A program made the position numbers and the translations under genes. The notes under the pieces are model-generated. The model worked only from the letters and a program-made list of their open reading frames with translations. It had not been told where the DNA came from and did no database searches. From an uncultured Cryptobacterium sp. (lineage in GTDB: Bacteria; Actinomycetota; Coriobacteriia; Coriobacteriales; Eggerthellaceae), in NCBI GenBank assembly GCA_958410215.1, contig CATYOF010000013.1:1-64000 (forward strand): 64,000 bases of DNA, read 5' to 3'. This document shows, piece after piece, positions 25,954-34,260 of this stretch. How positions within the stretch are numbered: position 1 is the stretch's first letter; each line of letters starts with the position of its first letter.

Positions 25954-28900
25954 ATGGCCGAAACACCAAAAAAGGAAACAGAGGGCGAAGAAGCTAAGCG
26001 TCAAACGGCAGATAATGCAGATGCTTCAAGTTCTGCGGATACGACAGTCGCTGAAAACGCTGTCGACGCTTCAGACATCGCGAAAGAAAGCGATACGTTT
26101 GAAGCCTCAAAGAAGTCGAGCGCTTCAGCCGAAGAAGCCAAGCGTCAAACGCGCGAGGCGAAAGCTAAAGAAAAAGCCCGTGAGGCGAAAGCTAAAGAAA
26201 AAGCCCGTGCAGAACGCAAGCGCGAAAAGGATCGTGCTCGCGCAAAGCGTGCAAATGCTGCTGCGGCAAAGCAGCGCAAAAAGGATCGCGAAAAGCGCAT
26301 TAAACAAGCAGGTGGTGGCGGAAACAGCAACCGTCGTAACATGTGGCTTTTGATTGTAACCACCATTCTTGTTATTGCTTCGGTTTTCATGTTCATGCCC
26401 CCACAAGACAAAATTAATCAGGGCCTGGACATTCAGGGTGGTCTTTCGGTTGTGCTTACGGCGCAGGGCACCGATGGTCACGAGGTAACTCAGGAGGATA
26501 TGGAAAAATCGCGCGCTATTATTGAATCGCGTGTTAATGCCTTAGGCGCTTCTGAAGCTACGGTTCAGGTACAGGGTAACGATCAAATTCTTGTTCAAAT
26601 TCCCGGTCTTTCTGACACGGAAACTGCATTAGAAACTATTGGTAAAACCGGTAAGTTGGAATTTGCTCGTGCTGATTCCTTTACCGATGAAGAAGATCAG
26701 GCTGCAATCCAAAACGGCACCTATATGCAGCAGCAAATGGTAACCGACGGCATGGGAAATCAGTTCCCTACGGGCGAAACAACCTATCGCACGGTAACCG
26801 GTTCCTATACACCTTTGATTACAGGTGAAAACATTACGCGCGTAACGGTGGACAAAGAATCGGAAACCAGCAACTACTATGCGGTTAATTTAACTCTTGA
26901 TGGTGCTGGTACGGAAGCATTTGCGCAAGCTACGCGTGAATTGGCTCCTACCCACGGTCAGATTGTTATCGTGTTGGACGGTCAAATTCAGTCCGCTCCT
27001 GCAGTTCAGAGTGAAATTACAGGTGGCCAGGTAGCTATTACGGGTGGCTATTCTCTTGAAGAAGCGCAGGCTCTGCAAACGGTACTTGAATCTGGTTCGC
27101 TGCCGGTAAGCTTCCACTACGAACAAAGCCAGGTAGTAGGACCTACGCTTGGTCAAGATGCTTTAATGAGCGGTCTTTTGGTTGCCATTCTTGGCTTAAC
27201 CCTGGTTATTCTCTATCTAATTTGTTTCTATCGTGGCCTTGGTCTTTTAACGGCGGCAGCCATGGTGGTATTTGCCATTTTCTATTTGGGCTTGTTGGCC
27301 ACGCTTTCGGCCTTTGGTTTGTTCTCGCTGTCTTTGGCAGGCATTGCGGGCATCGTTCTTACCATTGGTATGGCGGCAGACTCGTCTATTTTGGTTTTGG
27401 AACGTTTCCGAGAAGAAATTCGTATGGGGCGCAGTGTGCGTGCGGCATCCATTACAGGTGTTCGTCACGGCATTGAAACCTCTATTGACGCGGACTTGGT
27501 AACGCTGGTTTCTGCGTTAACGCTGTTCTTCTTGGCAAGCGCATCGGTTAAGGGCTTCGGTATGACGCTTGCTCTTGGTATTGTGTGCGACATCGTAATG
27601 ATGCTGCTCTTGAAGGCACCTCTTATTCGCCTGTTGGCACCAAAGATTATTACGCGCCATCCAGGATTCTGGGGTATTAGAGACTGCGAACAGGCAGCTC
27701 CGGTATATGCAGAATTGACAGGTACTACGCTTGCGCCTGATGAGAATCTGCGTCCAGAAAAAACCACCGCTTCTGCCAAGGGTGCTGCCTCGACCAAGGG
27801 TGCGGCTTCGGACGCTTCTGTTAAGAAGGGCACTGCTTTAGCATCGGCGGCTGACCAGCCTTCAACCGATATTCCTAAGTCATACACGCATAAAACCTTT
27901 GATCAGCTTAAAGGTCGTTTCTTGCGTCGCGATATTAACTTTATGGGTGTTCGAAAGATTTTGCTTTCGTTTTCTGCGGCGCTTATCGTGCTTTCTTTTG
28001 CAGTAGTGGGAATTAAGGGTGTTCAATTTGGTATTGAATTTGTGGGCGGTACCTCTATTGCATTCCACAACACGGGCGATATTACGATTGAAGATATGCG
28101 TGCCGCTTGCGCTGATGCAGGCGAGCCCGAAGCAGTGGTTCAAACTACCAATGCCGATGGTTCTGCTGGTTTCTTGATTCGCACCACCAACACTTCTCCT
28201 GAAGATGCTGCGGCAACGGCAAACCAAATTGCAGGAAGCCTTGGCATTCCGACCGATAGTTTTGAGGTAAACACTGTTGGTCCTGACTGGGGTGCAGGAG
28301 TAATTCAATCATCTGCAATTGCGTTTGCAGTTTCTTTGTTGCTGATCATTGCCTACATTGCTATTCGATTCGAATACAAGATGGGCATCATGGCGGTTGT
28401 GGCGCTTTTGCACGACCTTATAATCGTGGTTGGTATTTATGCGTTGGTAGGCCGCGAAATTACACCGAACATGGTAGCGGCTCTGCTTACCATTTTGGGT
28501 TATTCACTCTACGACACTGTGGTAGTGTTCCACCGCATTAACGACAACATGAAGGAATCGTCACTGAAGTGCACCTTTATGTCCATGGCAAACCATTCCA
28601 TCAACCAGGTATTTATTCGTACCATCAATACCACGTTGACTTCGTTTGTTCCGGTATTTGGCATGTTACTGTTCGGTGGCGAAACTTTGAAGGACTTTGC
28701 GTTCGCAATGGCAGTTGGCTTGATTGCTGGTTCGTATTCATCTATTGCCGTGGCAACTCCGCTGTATGCAATGTGGAAGACGCGCGAAGAAAAGAATGCA
28801 AAGCTGGTAAAGAAGTATGGTCCGGAAGTGCAGCTGTTTACGTTTGCTTCCACGTTGCCTCCTGCTTCTAACGAAGAAGCTAAGGCGGCGGTAGCTGCAG

Positions 28901-28998
28901 GGGAAGCTGCTGCAAACAAAGAAACAGTGGCAGCGGAGACCAAAGCGAAGCAAACGTCGAAAGCGAAAAAGCGCAACACGCATAAGAAGCGTCACTAA
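25954..28998 (+). CDS. secDF: Protein translocase subunits SecD-SecF fused
   Basis: 1014 residues from ATG 25954 (AGAAGGA upstream; the frame is open for 57 more codons without a ribosome-binding site). The first 125 residues are a Lys/Ala/Arg/Glu-rich cytoplasmic tail containing a perfect 27-bp duplication. The SecD half begins with a membrane helix (LLIVTTILVIASVFMFMP), shows GLDIQGGLSVVL and the P1 loop, then five helices; a linker near residue 600-650 leads to the SecF half (FVGGTSIAFHNTGDI and five helices including LLTILGYSLYDTVVVFHRINDN). It pulls exported proteins across the membrane using the proton motive force. The C-terminus is again Lys/Ala-rich. Confidence 0.95.
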   Translation: MAETPKKETEGEEAKRQTADNADASSSADTTVAENAVDASDIAKESDTFEASKKSSASAEEAKRQTREAKAKEKAREAKAKEKARAERKREKDRARAKRANAAAAKQRKKDREKRIKQAGGGGNSNRRNMWLLIVTTILVIASVFMFMPPQDKINQGLDIQGGLSVVLTAQGTDGHEVTQEDMEKSRAIIESRVNALGASEATVQVQGNDQILVQIPGLSDTETALETIGKTGKLEFARADSFTDEEDQAAIQNGTYMQQQMVTDGMGNQFPTGETTYRTVTGSYTPLITGENITRVTVDKESETSNYYAVNLTLDGAGTEAFAQATRELAPTHGQIVIVLDGQIQSAPAVQSEITGGQVAITGGYSLEEAQALQTVLESGSLPVSFHYEQSQVVGPTLGQDALMSGLLVAILGLTLVILYLICFYRGLGLLTAAAMVVFAIFYLGLLATLSAFGLFSLSLAGIAGIVLTIGMAADSSILVLERFREEIRMGRSVRAASITGVRHGIETSIDADLVTLVSALTLFFLASASVKGFGMTLALGIVCDIVMMLLLKAPLIRLLAPKIITRHPGFWGIRDCEQAAPVYAELTGTTLAPDENLRPEKTTASAKGAASTKGAASDASVKKGTALASAADQPSTDIPKSYTHKTFDQLKGRFLRRDINFMGVRKILLSFSAALIVLSFAVVGIKGVQFGIEFVGGTSIAFHNTGDITIEDMRAACADAGEPEAVVQTTNADGSAGFLIRTTNTSPEDAAATANQIAGSLGIPTDSFEVNTVGPDWGAGVIQSSAIAFAVSLLLIIAYIAIRFEYKMGIMAVVALLHDLIIVVGIYALVGREITPNMVAALLTILGYSLYDTVVVFHRINDNMKESSLKCTFMSMANHSINQVFIRTINTTLTSFVPVFGMLLFGGETLKDFAFAMAVGLIAGSYSSIAVATPLYAMWKTREEKNAKLVKKYGPEVQLFTFASTLPPASNEEAKAAVAAGEAAANKETVAAETKAKQTSKAKKRNTHKKRH
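26155..26208 (+). repeat. Perfect 27-bp tandem duplication in secDF
   Basis: GAGGCGAAAGCTAAAGAAAA and the seven following bases occur twice (26155-26181 and 26182-26208) without a change, encoding EAKAKEKAR twice. The identity indicates a recent event in the basic N-terminal tail. Confidence 0.95.
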
Positions 28999-29006
28999 AA
29001 GACTGT

Positions 29007-29049
29007 CAAGGTTCTCGCGTCTGTGCTATACACAGGTGCGAGCACCTTG
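29007..29049. other. Long stable hairpin after secDF, no T-tract
   Basis: Bases 29007-29025 pair with 29031-29049 through 18 pairs with one mismatch around a CTATA loop. The following bases are AGCGTAAACCC, so it is not a textbook intrinsic terminator on the forward strand. It may protect the secDF mRNA end or terminate in another way. Confidence 0.65.
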
Positions 29050-29173
29050 AGCGTAAACCCTTAAGCGCGAGTGCGCTGAGCATAAGCATTTCGGATGTGG
29101 TAATTCGGTATTGGTTAATAAGCTTTTAGAAAGCAAGGATTTGCTTCAAAAAAAGTAAAAGGAGGAAGAAGTA

Positions 29174-29494
29174 ATGAGAGAGGGTAGCGCACCAAATTTT
29201 GCTCCACCAGTAGAAGAAGGTACGGTATTTACCTTCCAAGATGAATCGGGCGATACAGTTGATTTGGAATTCCTGGGCCTGATTATCCATCAGGATCGTC
29301 GTTACGGCTTTTTCTATAATGTTGGCGATGGCTCTGAGGTAGGTGGCTCTGGCGAGGTTACCGTTTTGGAAGTAACGGAACTTGATGCGGATGGTCAGCC
29401 TGCTGAATTTGAGTTGGTTTTGGATGATGCTATTGCCCAAGAAGTGTACGAAGACTTTAAGCATGCAACAAAGGATTTGTACGACTTTGAGTAA
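29174..29494 (+). CDS. DUF1292 family protein
   Basis: 106 residues from ATG 29174 (AGGAGGAAG upstream). The DUF1292 pattern is recognisable: an N-terminal FTFQDESGDTVDLEFLG, then RRYGFFYNVGD, VTVLEV and a C-terminal acidic helix. DUF1292 proteins are small, acidic and of unknown function, common in Gram-positives. It stands alone between the secDF hairpin and a structured intergenic region. Confidence 0.85.
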   Translation: MREGSAPNFAPPVEEGTVFTFQDESGDTVDLEFLGLIIHQDRRYGFFYNVGDGSEVGGSGEVTVLEVTELDADGQPAEFELVLDDAIAQEVYEDFKHATKDLYDFE

Positions 29495-29510
29495 GCTATT
29501 CAGCGCAAAA

Positions 29511-29723
29511 GATTGAATTCATGAAAGAATTTCAATCAAGGCCGCTGTTCCTTATTGATTGAAGTGGAAGCAGTCAGCAAGCCAAGTGGACAAGCAAACT
29601 GAACCGCTGAACACTTCCGCTACCTGCGATAGGCAGATAAGCACCTATACTTATTTTGCGTGCCACGAATGCAAGGCACGTTTTCGACAAGGTCCCTGTT
29701 CCGTTTTGGAACAGGGATTTTTT
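29511..29723 (+). ncRNA. Structured intergenic RNA candidate with mutually exclusive hairpins and a terminator
   Basis: 29511-29520 can pair with 29527-29537, while 29531-29539 can instead pair with 29555-29563, so the two hairpins compete. A third stem CGTGCC/GGCACG lies near 29660-29681 followed by four T, and the region ends in an intrinsic terminator. The layout could be an attenuator, a riboswitch-like switch or a small RNA after the DUF1292 gene; no known RNA family is recognised. Confidence 0.4.
29693..29723 (+). terminator. Intrinsic terminator before the polysaccharide locus
   Basis: CCCTGTTCC (29694-29702) pairs with GGAACAGGG (29708-29716) and is followed by A and six T. It isolates the polysaccharide locus from the genes on its left. 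Confidence 0.9.
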
Positions 29724-29854
29724 GTTTCGTCACCTCGGATAATCCTGTTGTTCTAGACGAACCTTTCGTCGTCTTGAGTGAGCACTAAAGCTACCGTTAA
29801 GTGGACATTTTGTAACGCTGCTGAAAGCCTCAGCTCTTTTATGACACATATTGT

Positions 29855-29870
29855 ATTGAACGTTACGAAA
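29855..29870. promoter_or_regulatory. 16-bp motif shared with 33856-33871 (first copy)
   Basis: ATTGAACGTTACGAAA occurs here, about 100 bases upstream of the LytR-type gene, and again at 33856-33871 upstream of the NusG-type gene. It contains the palindrome AACGTT. An exact 16-base match at the head of two parts of the same locus suggests a common regulator site or promoter part. Confidence 0.5.
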
Positions 29871-29969
29871 CGCTTTGATATTTCTTATTTGCCGATACGC
29901 TATTGAACTGTATGTATAGGTTTACTTTGCCTTCTTGAAAGGGCAAAGGAAGGTTATTCTTTACGGTTT

Positions 29970-31217
29970 ATGGCTAAGCACGGCACACATAGTAATTCTC
30001 AAAATAATCCTACCAATACACCTCAACAACAAAATCGCACTTCAAATACCCCCCGAATAGGACATTCCTCACAAGAGAACTCTTTTTCGGCGGGTCGCGC
30101 ATCTTCGTCATCTCGGACTGGTCATGCTTCGCCCCAATCTTCTTCCTTGATGGATTCAGATTTGGTGCGCGTACGTAAAAAGCGCAAGAAGCATGGCAAG
30201 GCCAAAAAGGTGCTTCTCATCGTACTTGCCGTTATTGTAGTACTGTGTGTTGCAGTTGGTGCAGCTGCGGCACTCTATATGAATTCAATTTCCGATTCCA
30301 TGAAAATGGACTCTGAGCAACAAAGCGAGCTGGATACCGTATTAAGTGAAAGTACTGCGCAGGAGCCGTATTACGTGTTGCTGTTGGGTTCGGATGCTCG
30401 CGAAAACGATACTGCAAGTCGTTCAGACACCATCATTTTGGCTCGTATTGATGCCAACGTGGGCAAAGCGACACTCGTTTCTATTCCTCGTGACACCAAA
30501 GTGGAAATCGAAGGTCATGGCACGCAAAAAATCAATGCTGCCTATGCTTTTGGCGGTCCTGCGGGTGCAGTTGAAGCTGTAGAAAAAATGTCAGGCGTTG
30601 AAATTTCCCACTATGCAGAAATTCACTTTGACGAACTGGAAAAAGCGGTAGACCAGCTTGGTGGTATTTGGGTAGATATTCCTGTATCTAACGACCAGAC
30701 CGGTGCATCGAACAGTGGCGTGGAATTGAACGCAGGCATGCAGCGCTTAAATGGTGAGCAGGCTCTTGCTTTTGCACGCGAGCGTTACGGCTACAACGAA
30801 GGTGACTTCCAGCGTGCCGAGAATCAGCGCATTATCGTTCAAGCAATCGCAGACACTATTTTGTCCTTACCTCCAACCGAACTTCCCGGCGCAGTGCAGT
30901 CGCTGGCGAATTGTATTTCTACCGACTATTCGCTTGATGAACTGGTTAACCTGGCGCAAACCTTCCAGCAAGCAGAGCATTACTACTTCTATTCTGCCAT
31001 GGTTCCCTCTACTACTAAGACTATAGATGGCGTTTCCTACACCATTACGCTTAAAGATGAATGGGCGGACATGATGCAGATGGTAGATACCGGTCAGGAT
31101 CCCAGCAAGGCAAATGTTCTTACTAAGAACACCCAGGCCACTGAATCCGGGGAAGATTCCGAAACAGATGTAGGGGCGGATTCTGAAACGAGCACAGGAA
31201 GTTCTGGAGGGCAGTAA
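29970..31217 (+). CDS. LytR-CpsA-Psr family cell-wall polymer ligase
   Basis: 415 residues. A Ser/Asn/Thr-rich, polar cytoplasmic N-terminus (about 1-65) with a basic patch precedes one membrane helix (VLLIVLAVIVVLCVAVGAAAALYM) and the extracellular LCP domain: LLGSDARE, RSDTIILARID, SIPRDTKVEI and KINAAYAFGG, the arginine and aspartate residues that bind the lipid diphosphate. LCP enzymes transfer lipid-linked glycopolymers to peptidoglycan, which fits the head of a surface polysaccharide locus. ATG 29970 has no close Shine-Dalgarno sequence. The C-terminus is acidic. Confidence 0.92.
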   Translation: MAKHGTHSNSQNNPTNTPQQQNRTSNTPRIGHSSQENSFSAGRASSSSRTGHASPQSSSLMDSDLVRVRKKRKKHGKAKKVLLIVLAVIVVLCVAVGAAAALYMNSISDSMKMDSEQQSELDTVLSESTAQEPYYVLLLGSDARENDTASRSDTIILARIDANVGKATLVSIPRDTKVEIEGHGTQKINAAYAFGGPAGAVEAVEKMSGVEISHYAEIHFDELEKAVDQLGGIWVDIPVSNDQTGASNSGVELNAGMQRLNGEQALAFARERYGYNEGDFQRAENQRIIVQAIADTILSLPPTELPGAVQSLANCISTDYSLDELVNLAQTFQQAEHYYFYSAMVPSTTKTIDGVSYTITLKDEWADMMQMVDTGQDPSKANVLTKNTQATESGEDSETDVGADSETSTGSSGGQ

Positions 31218-31354
31218 GCCAGGGTAATGAAAGGTAATGAGCCGGGAAGGCCACAACGACAAAGGCATTAAATCGAAATGGCGAAGGAAAAAGCCTGATC
31301 AATTAATAAGAAGGCGAAGAAAAGACCGTATAAAGGATATAAGGAATTTGATCA

Positions 31355-32014
31355 ATGACCTTACTTGAGTTACTTCAAATAATTAAAAAGCATCTAAAGC
31401 TGTGTATTGCGCTGCCTATCATTTTTGCTTTGGTAACAGCGGTATTTAGTTATGTGGCGTTGGCAAATACCTACACGGCAAGCGTGTCTATGTACGTGCT
31501 GGCAAATTCTTCGGAATCGCAGTCGGGCACCACGCTTTCAACCGATCTTTCTGCTTCTCAAATGCTTACCAACGACGTGTCGCAGCTTATCCAGAGTGAG
31601 CGCGTACTGAATCAAACAGCTAACCAGCTTGGTATGACCGAGCAGGAATTGGCAGGCTATGACGTAGAGGTAACTAGTTCCACCACCACGCGTCTTATTA
31701 CCATTGAGGTAACAGGCGATACGCCTAATTCTGCTGCAGCTATTGCTAATGGGCTTGCAAATACTACCAATACGGTAGCGCAAGAAATCATGGATATTGA
31801 AGCAGTAAACGTAATCGACCAGGCTGCCACACCCGATTCTCCTTCGGGTCCTCCGCGCACCATGTATATTGCAGTGGCTTTTTTGGCAGGCATTTTTGTG
31901 GCGGTGGCCATCGTGGTCATTATGGATATGGTTAATACCCGTATTCGTAAGCCTGAAGAAATTGAAGAGCTGCTGGATATTCCTGTTATTGGCAAAATTC
32001 CAACCATTAAATAA
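31355..32014 (+). CDS. Wzz/YveK-type polysaccharide chain-length and kinase-activator protein
   Basis: 219 residues with two membrane segments: one at about 18-38 (LCIALPIIFALVTAVFSYVAL) and one at 170-190 (YIAVAFLAGIFVAVAIVVIMD), framing an outside domain, with the typical Pro-rich signature PDSPSGPPRTMY before the second helix. In Gram-positives this protein regulates polysaccharide chain length and activates the BY-kinase encoded next, through the cytoplasmic tail LLDIPVIGKIP. The two genes are 14 bases apart. Confidence 0.9.
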   Translation: MTLLELLQIIKKHLKLCIALPIIFALVTAVFSYVALANTYTASVSMYVLANSSESQSGTTLSTDLSASQMLTNDVSQLIQSERVLNQTANQLGMTEQELAGYDVEVTSSTTTRLITIEVTGDTPNSAAAIANGLANTTNTVAQEIMDIEAVNVIDQAATPDSPSGPPRTMYIAVAFLAGIFVAVAIVVIMDMVNTRIRKPEEIEELLDIPVIGKIPTIK

Positions 32015-32028
32015 AGGAGGTGACGCAT

Positions 32029-33102
32029 ATGGCTAAAAAGAAAAAGAAGGCAGCATCTAATACCTTAGAAATTCAAAATGCTGCAAAAACTATGTTGGCA
32101 AATATTCGCTTTGCGTCAGTAGATAGTCCTATGCAAAGCATTGTGCTTACTAGTGCAGTTCCCAACGAAGGTAAAACTACTACCACTATTGAATTGGCCA
32201 AAGCAATTGCGAGCGCCGGCAATAGCGTACTGCTGGTTGAAGCGGACATGCGTCGCCGAAGTGCAGCATCTGCTCTTGGGGTGCACGCAGCGCATGGTGC
32301 GTATGCGGTAATGTCTCATGCGCTTACCTTACAAGAAGCGGCGGTTTCTGCGGGGGCTCCTAACTTCTATTTCCTAGATACTGAACCCAACATTCCTAAT
32401 CCTGCCGATTTACTTTCGTCGCGCGCTTACGCAAAGTTGGTAGACGATGCATGTGATGCCTACGACTATGTTTTGTTTGATACTCCACCGGTAGGTACGT
32501 TTGTTGATGCGGCTATTTTGTCCCGCTTGGTGGATGGCGTAATTCTGGTAGTAAAAATCGGTGGCGCTAAGCGCGATGAAATTCTTACCGCTTACGATCA
32601 GCTGCAGAAGGCAGAAGCAAACATTATCGGGGCATGTGCAACCTTCTGTGAAGGAACGGGTTCTGAATACTATTACGCCTACTATAACAAGGACAATCAG
32701 CGCGTAGATCCCGAAAAAGAAGCTCGTCGTGCGCGCAAGAAGGGCAGCAGCACGGGTAATACTGGCCCCGTTTCGGCTCCTGCAACTCCTGCTGTTCCGC
32801 GCGGTCCGCGTCGTCAAAATACCGCTACACCGCAAGGTAGTCAGGGACGTGCTCAAACAGCACAGCAGCAAGCAGCACAACAAGCGCAGGGACGCAGCAA
32901 TCGTGCGGGCATGGCACAAGGAGTGCATGGTGCTCAAGCCCAGGCTGCACAAAATCAGCGTGCTGCCCAGCAAGTGCAAAACACGGTTAATCCTGTGTCT
33001 AACAGCCAATCATGGAAGAAATCGGCTGTAGCAGCTGGCGTGCAGCAGGCGCGTCGTTCCAATACGCCTCGCATCGATCGTTCTCAGGGAAGGCGTCACT
33101 AG
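32029..33102 (+). CDS. Bacterial tyrosine kinase (BY-kinase, CpsD/CapB type)
   Basis: 357 residues from ATG 32029, eight bases after AAAGGAGG; GTG 32020 is too close. The kinase domain has Walker A PNEGKTTTT, Walker A' VLLVEADMRRR and Walker B VLFDTPPVG. It autophosphorylates with the Wzz-like activator to control polysaccharide synthesis. The usual C-terminal tyrosine cluster is missing: instead a patch EYYYAYY (Y214-Y219) sits at the end of the kinase domain, followed by a 130-residue basic, Gln/Ala-rich low-complexity tail. Confidence 0.9.
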   Translation: MAKKKKKAASNTLEIQNAAKTMLANIRFASVDSPMQSIVLTSAVPNEGKTTTTIELAKAIASAGNSVLLVEADMRRRSAASALGVHAAHGAYAVMSHALTLQEAAVSAGAPNFYFLDTEPNIPNPADLLSSRAYAKLVDDACDAYDYVLFDTPPVGTFVDAAILSRLVDGVILVVKIGGAKRDEILTAYDQLQKAEANIIGACATFCEGTGSEYYYAYYNKDNQRVDPEKEARRARKKGSSTGNTGPVSAPATPAVPRGPRRQNTATPQGSQGRAQTAQQQAAQQAQGRSNRAGMAQGVHGAQAQAAQNQRAAQQVQNTVNPVSNSQSWKKSAVAAGVQQARRSNTPRIDRSQGRRH

Positions 33103-33105
33103 TTT

Positions 33106-33759
33106 ATGCGCGATGTGCACTGCCACATATTGCCGGGCGTGGATGACGGATCGGGTTCCATGGAAGAATCCCTAGAAATGGTGGAAGCTGCCATGCGGGT
33201 GGGGGTTACCTCGTTTGTGTGTACGCCGCACTGTAGGGATCCTTGGTTTGACTACGATGCCATGTGGGATGCGTTTTATGCCTTGCAGGCTGAAGTTTCT
33301 AAAATTCGCATGGCTCCCAAAATGACTATGGGCTTTGAAGTGAACTACAAAAAGCTTATGGAGCTAGGTATGGATTGGGCCGATTACTTGGGTTTTGAAA
33401 CGGGCGAGTTTTTACTAGAGTTACCAACGCGAAGTTTGCCGCCCGATTGGGAGCGTATTGTGTTTCAACTCCAAGGTAAGGGCTACACCGTTATTATTGC
33501 GCATCCAGAACGCTATAAACCTGTACAGGAAAACATAGATATTGTTCGTCAGTTTGTGGGAGCTGGCTGCAAGATACAGGTGTCGTCGGACTTTATGGGG
33601 GAAGGTTCATTCAGCCCCATAAAGAAAACGGCAAAGAAATTATTTGAGGAAGGGTTGGTTAACTTTATTGCAAGCGATGCTCATGGTCCCTTGGCCTATG
33701 AGTTGTTGTGGCGTGCAAGAAAAGAATTCTTTGCAAAGGGTGCTCACGCAAGGATGTAG
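33106..33759 (+). CDS. PHP-family protein-tyrosine phosphatase (CpsB/YwqE type)
   Basis: 217 residues with the PHP metal-binding residues: DVHCHILPGVDDG at the N-terminus, CTPH near residue 41, GFEV, AHPER near 130 and SDAH near 196. CpsB-like phosphatases dephosphorylate the BY-kinase, completing the kinase/phosphatase switch. It starts 3 bases after the kinase gene stop. It is the last gene before the structured leader of the main polysaccharide operon. Confidence 0.92.
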   Translation: MRDVHCHILPGVDDGSGSMEESLEMVEAAMRVGVTSFVCTPHCRDPWFDYDAMWDAFYALQAEVSKIRMAPKMTMGFEVNYKKLMELGMDWADYLGFETGEFLLELPTRSLPPDWERIVFQLQGKGYTVIIAHPERYKPVQENIDIVRQFVGAGCKIQVSSDFMGEGSFSPIKKTAKKLFEEGLVNFIASDAHGPLAYELLWRARKEFFAKGAHARM

Positions 33760-33855
33760 TTGTGTGAACGGGTTCAAATGTTACAGGATTTACTGGGCTA
33801 TTTAACAGGCGAAATGCAAAAACTACAGGGCGGGTACATTTGATCCAAGAAACGC

Positions 33856-33871
33856 ATTGAACGTTACGAAA
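33856..33871. promoter_or_regulatory. 16-bp motif shared with 29855-29870 (second copy)
   Basis: An exact second copy of ATTGAACGTTACGAAA, about 45 bases before the first leader hairpin of the NusG-type gene. If it is part of a promoter, transcription of the leader would start shortly after it. Confidence 0.5.
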
Positions 33872-33913
33872 GTGTTTATTTGGCTGTAGTAAAGGGCTTT
33901 AATTAGGAACGCT

Positions 33914-34062
33914 GTTAAGAAAAAAACTTAACGGGTTGGGGTTCTGCTTGGACCCCGGAGATTCCGATTAGGAATTTGAAAGTTGTAGAAACCGTTTGAA
34001 CATGAACCACGAGTTTTAAGCTTCGGGGCATGAGAGCTTGAGTGTTTGTGGTTCATATTCAA
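33914..34062 (+). promoter_or_regulatory. Structured leader with four hairpins before the NusG-type gene
   Basis: Four successive stems: GTTAAG/CTTAAC (33914-33932), GGGGT/ACCCC (33938-33956), ATTCC/GGAAT (33961-33975) and a two-tier hairpin whose outer stem pairs 33996-34010 with 34048-34062 (15 pairs, one mismatch) and whose inner stem pairs around 34015-34022 with 34035-34042. LoaP-type NusG paralogues bind a two-part RNA hairpin in the leader of their own polysaccharide operon, so this is a likely antitermination site. No gene lies between 33760 and 34167. Confidence 0.6.
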
Positions 34063-34233
34063 GCCGTTTTGGTTGTACATATCTTTGAATGCGCTAAATC
34101 GTCGCTGAGCGCGCGTTTGGTTAGCAGCTAAGAGTTTAATGTTCGCGAAGTAAAGGGAAGGTTTCCTATGGCGAAGCCATACCTTATTCCATCTCGAAGA
34201 ACCGAAGAACATTCTAGATATTGCGATGCTTCC

Positions 34234-34252
34234 TTTTTTTTTGGGGGGGGGG
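34234..34252. repeat. T9-G10 homopolymer tract in front of the NusG-type gene
   Basis: Nine T (34234-34242) run straight into ten G (34243-34252), then TGATTCGT and ATG at 34261. The G-run with GTGAT forms the ribosome-binding site. Loss of one G would put a TGA stop directly after the G-run in the longer reading frame that begins at 34168. Such tracts commonly change length by strand slippage. Confidence 0.9.
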
Positions 34253-34260
34253 TGATTCGT

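Noticed and set aside
29559..29756. 65-residue frame over the structured intergenic region
   Set aside because: No ribosome-binding site, it runs through a strong terminator hairpin, and the composition looks non-coding.
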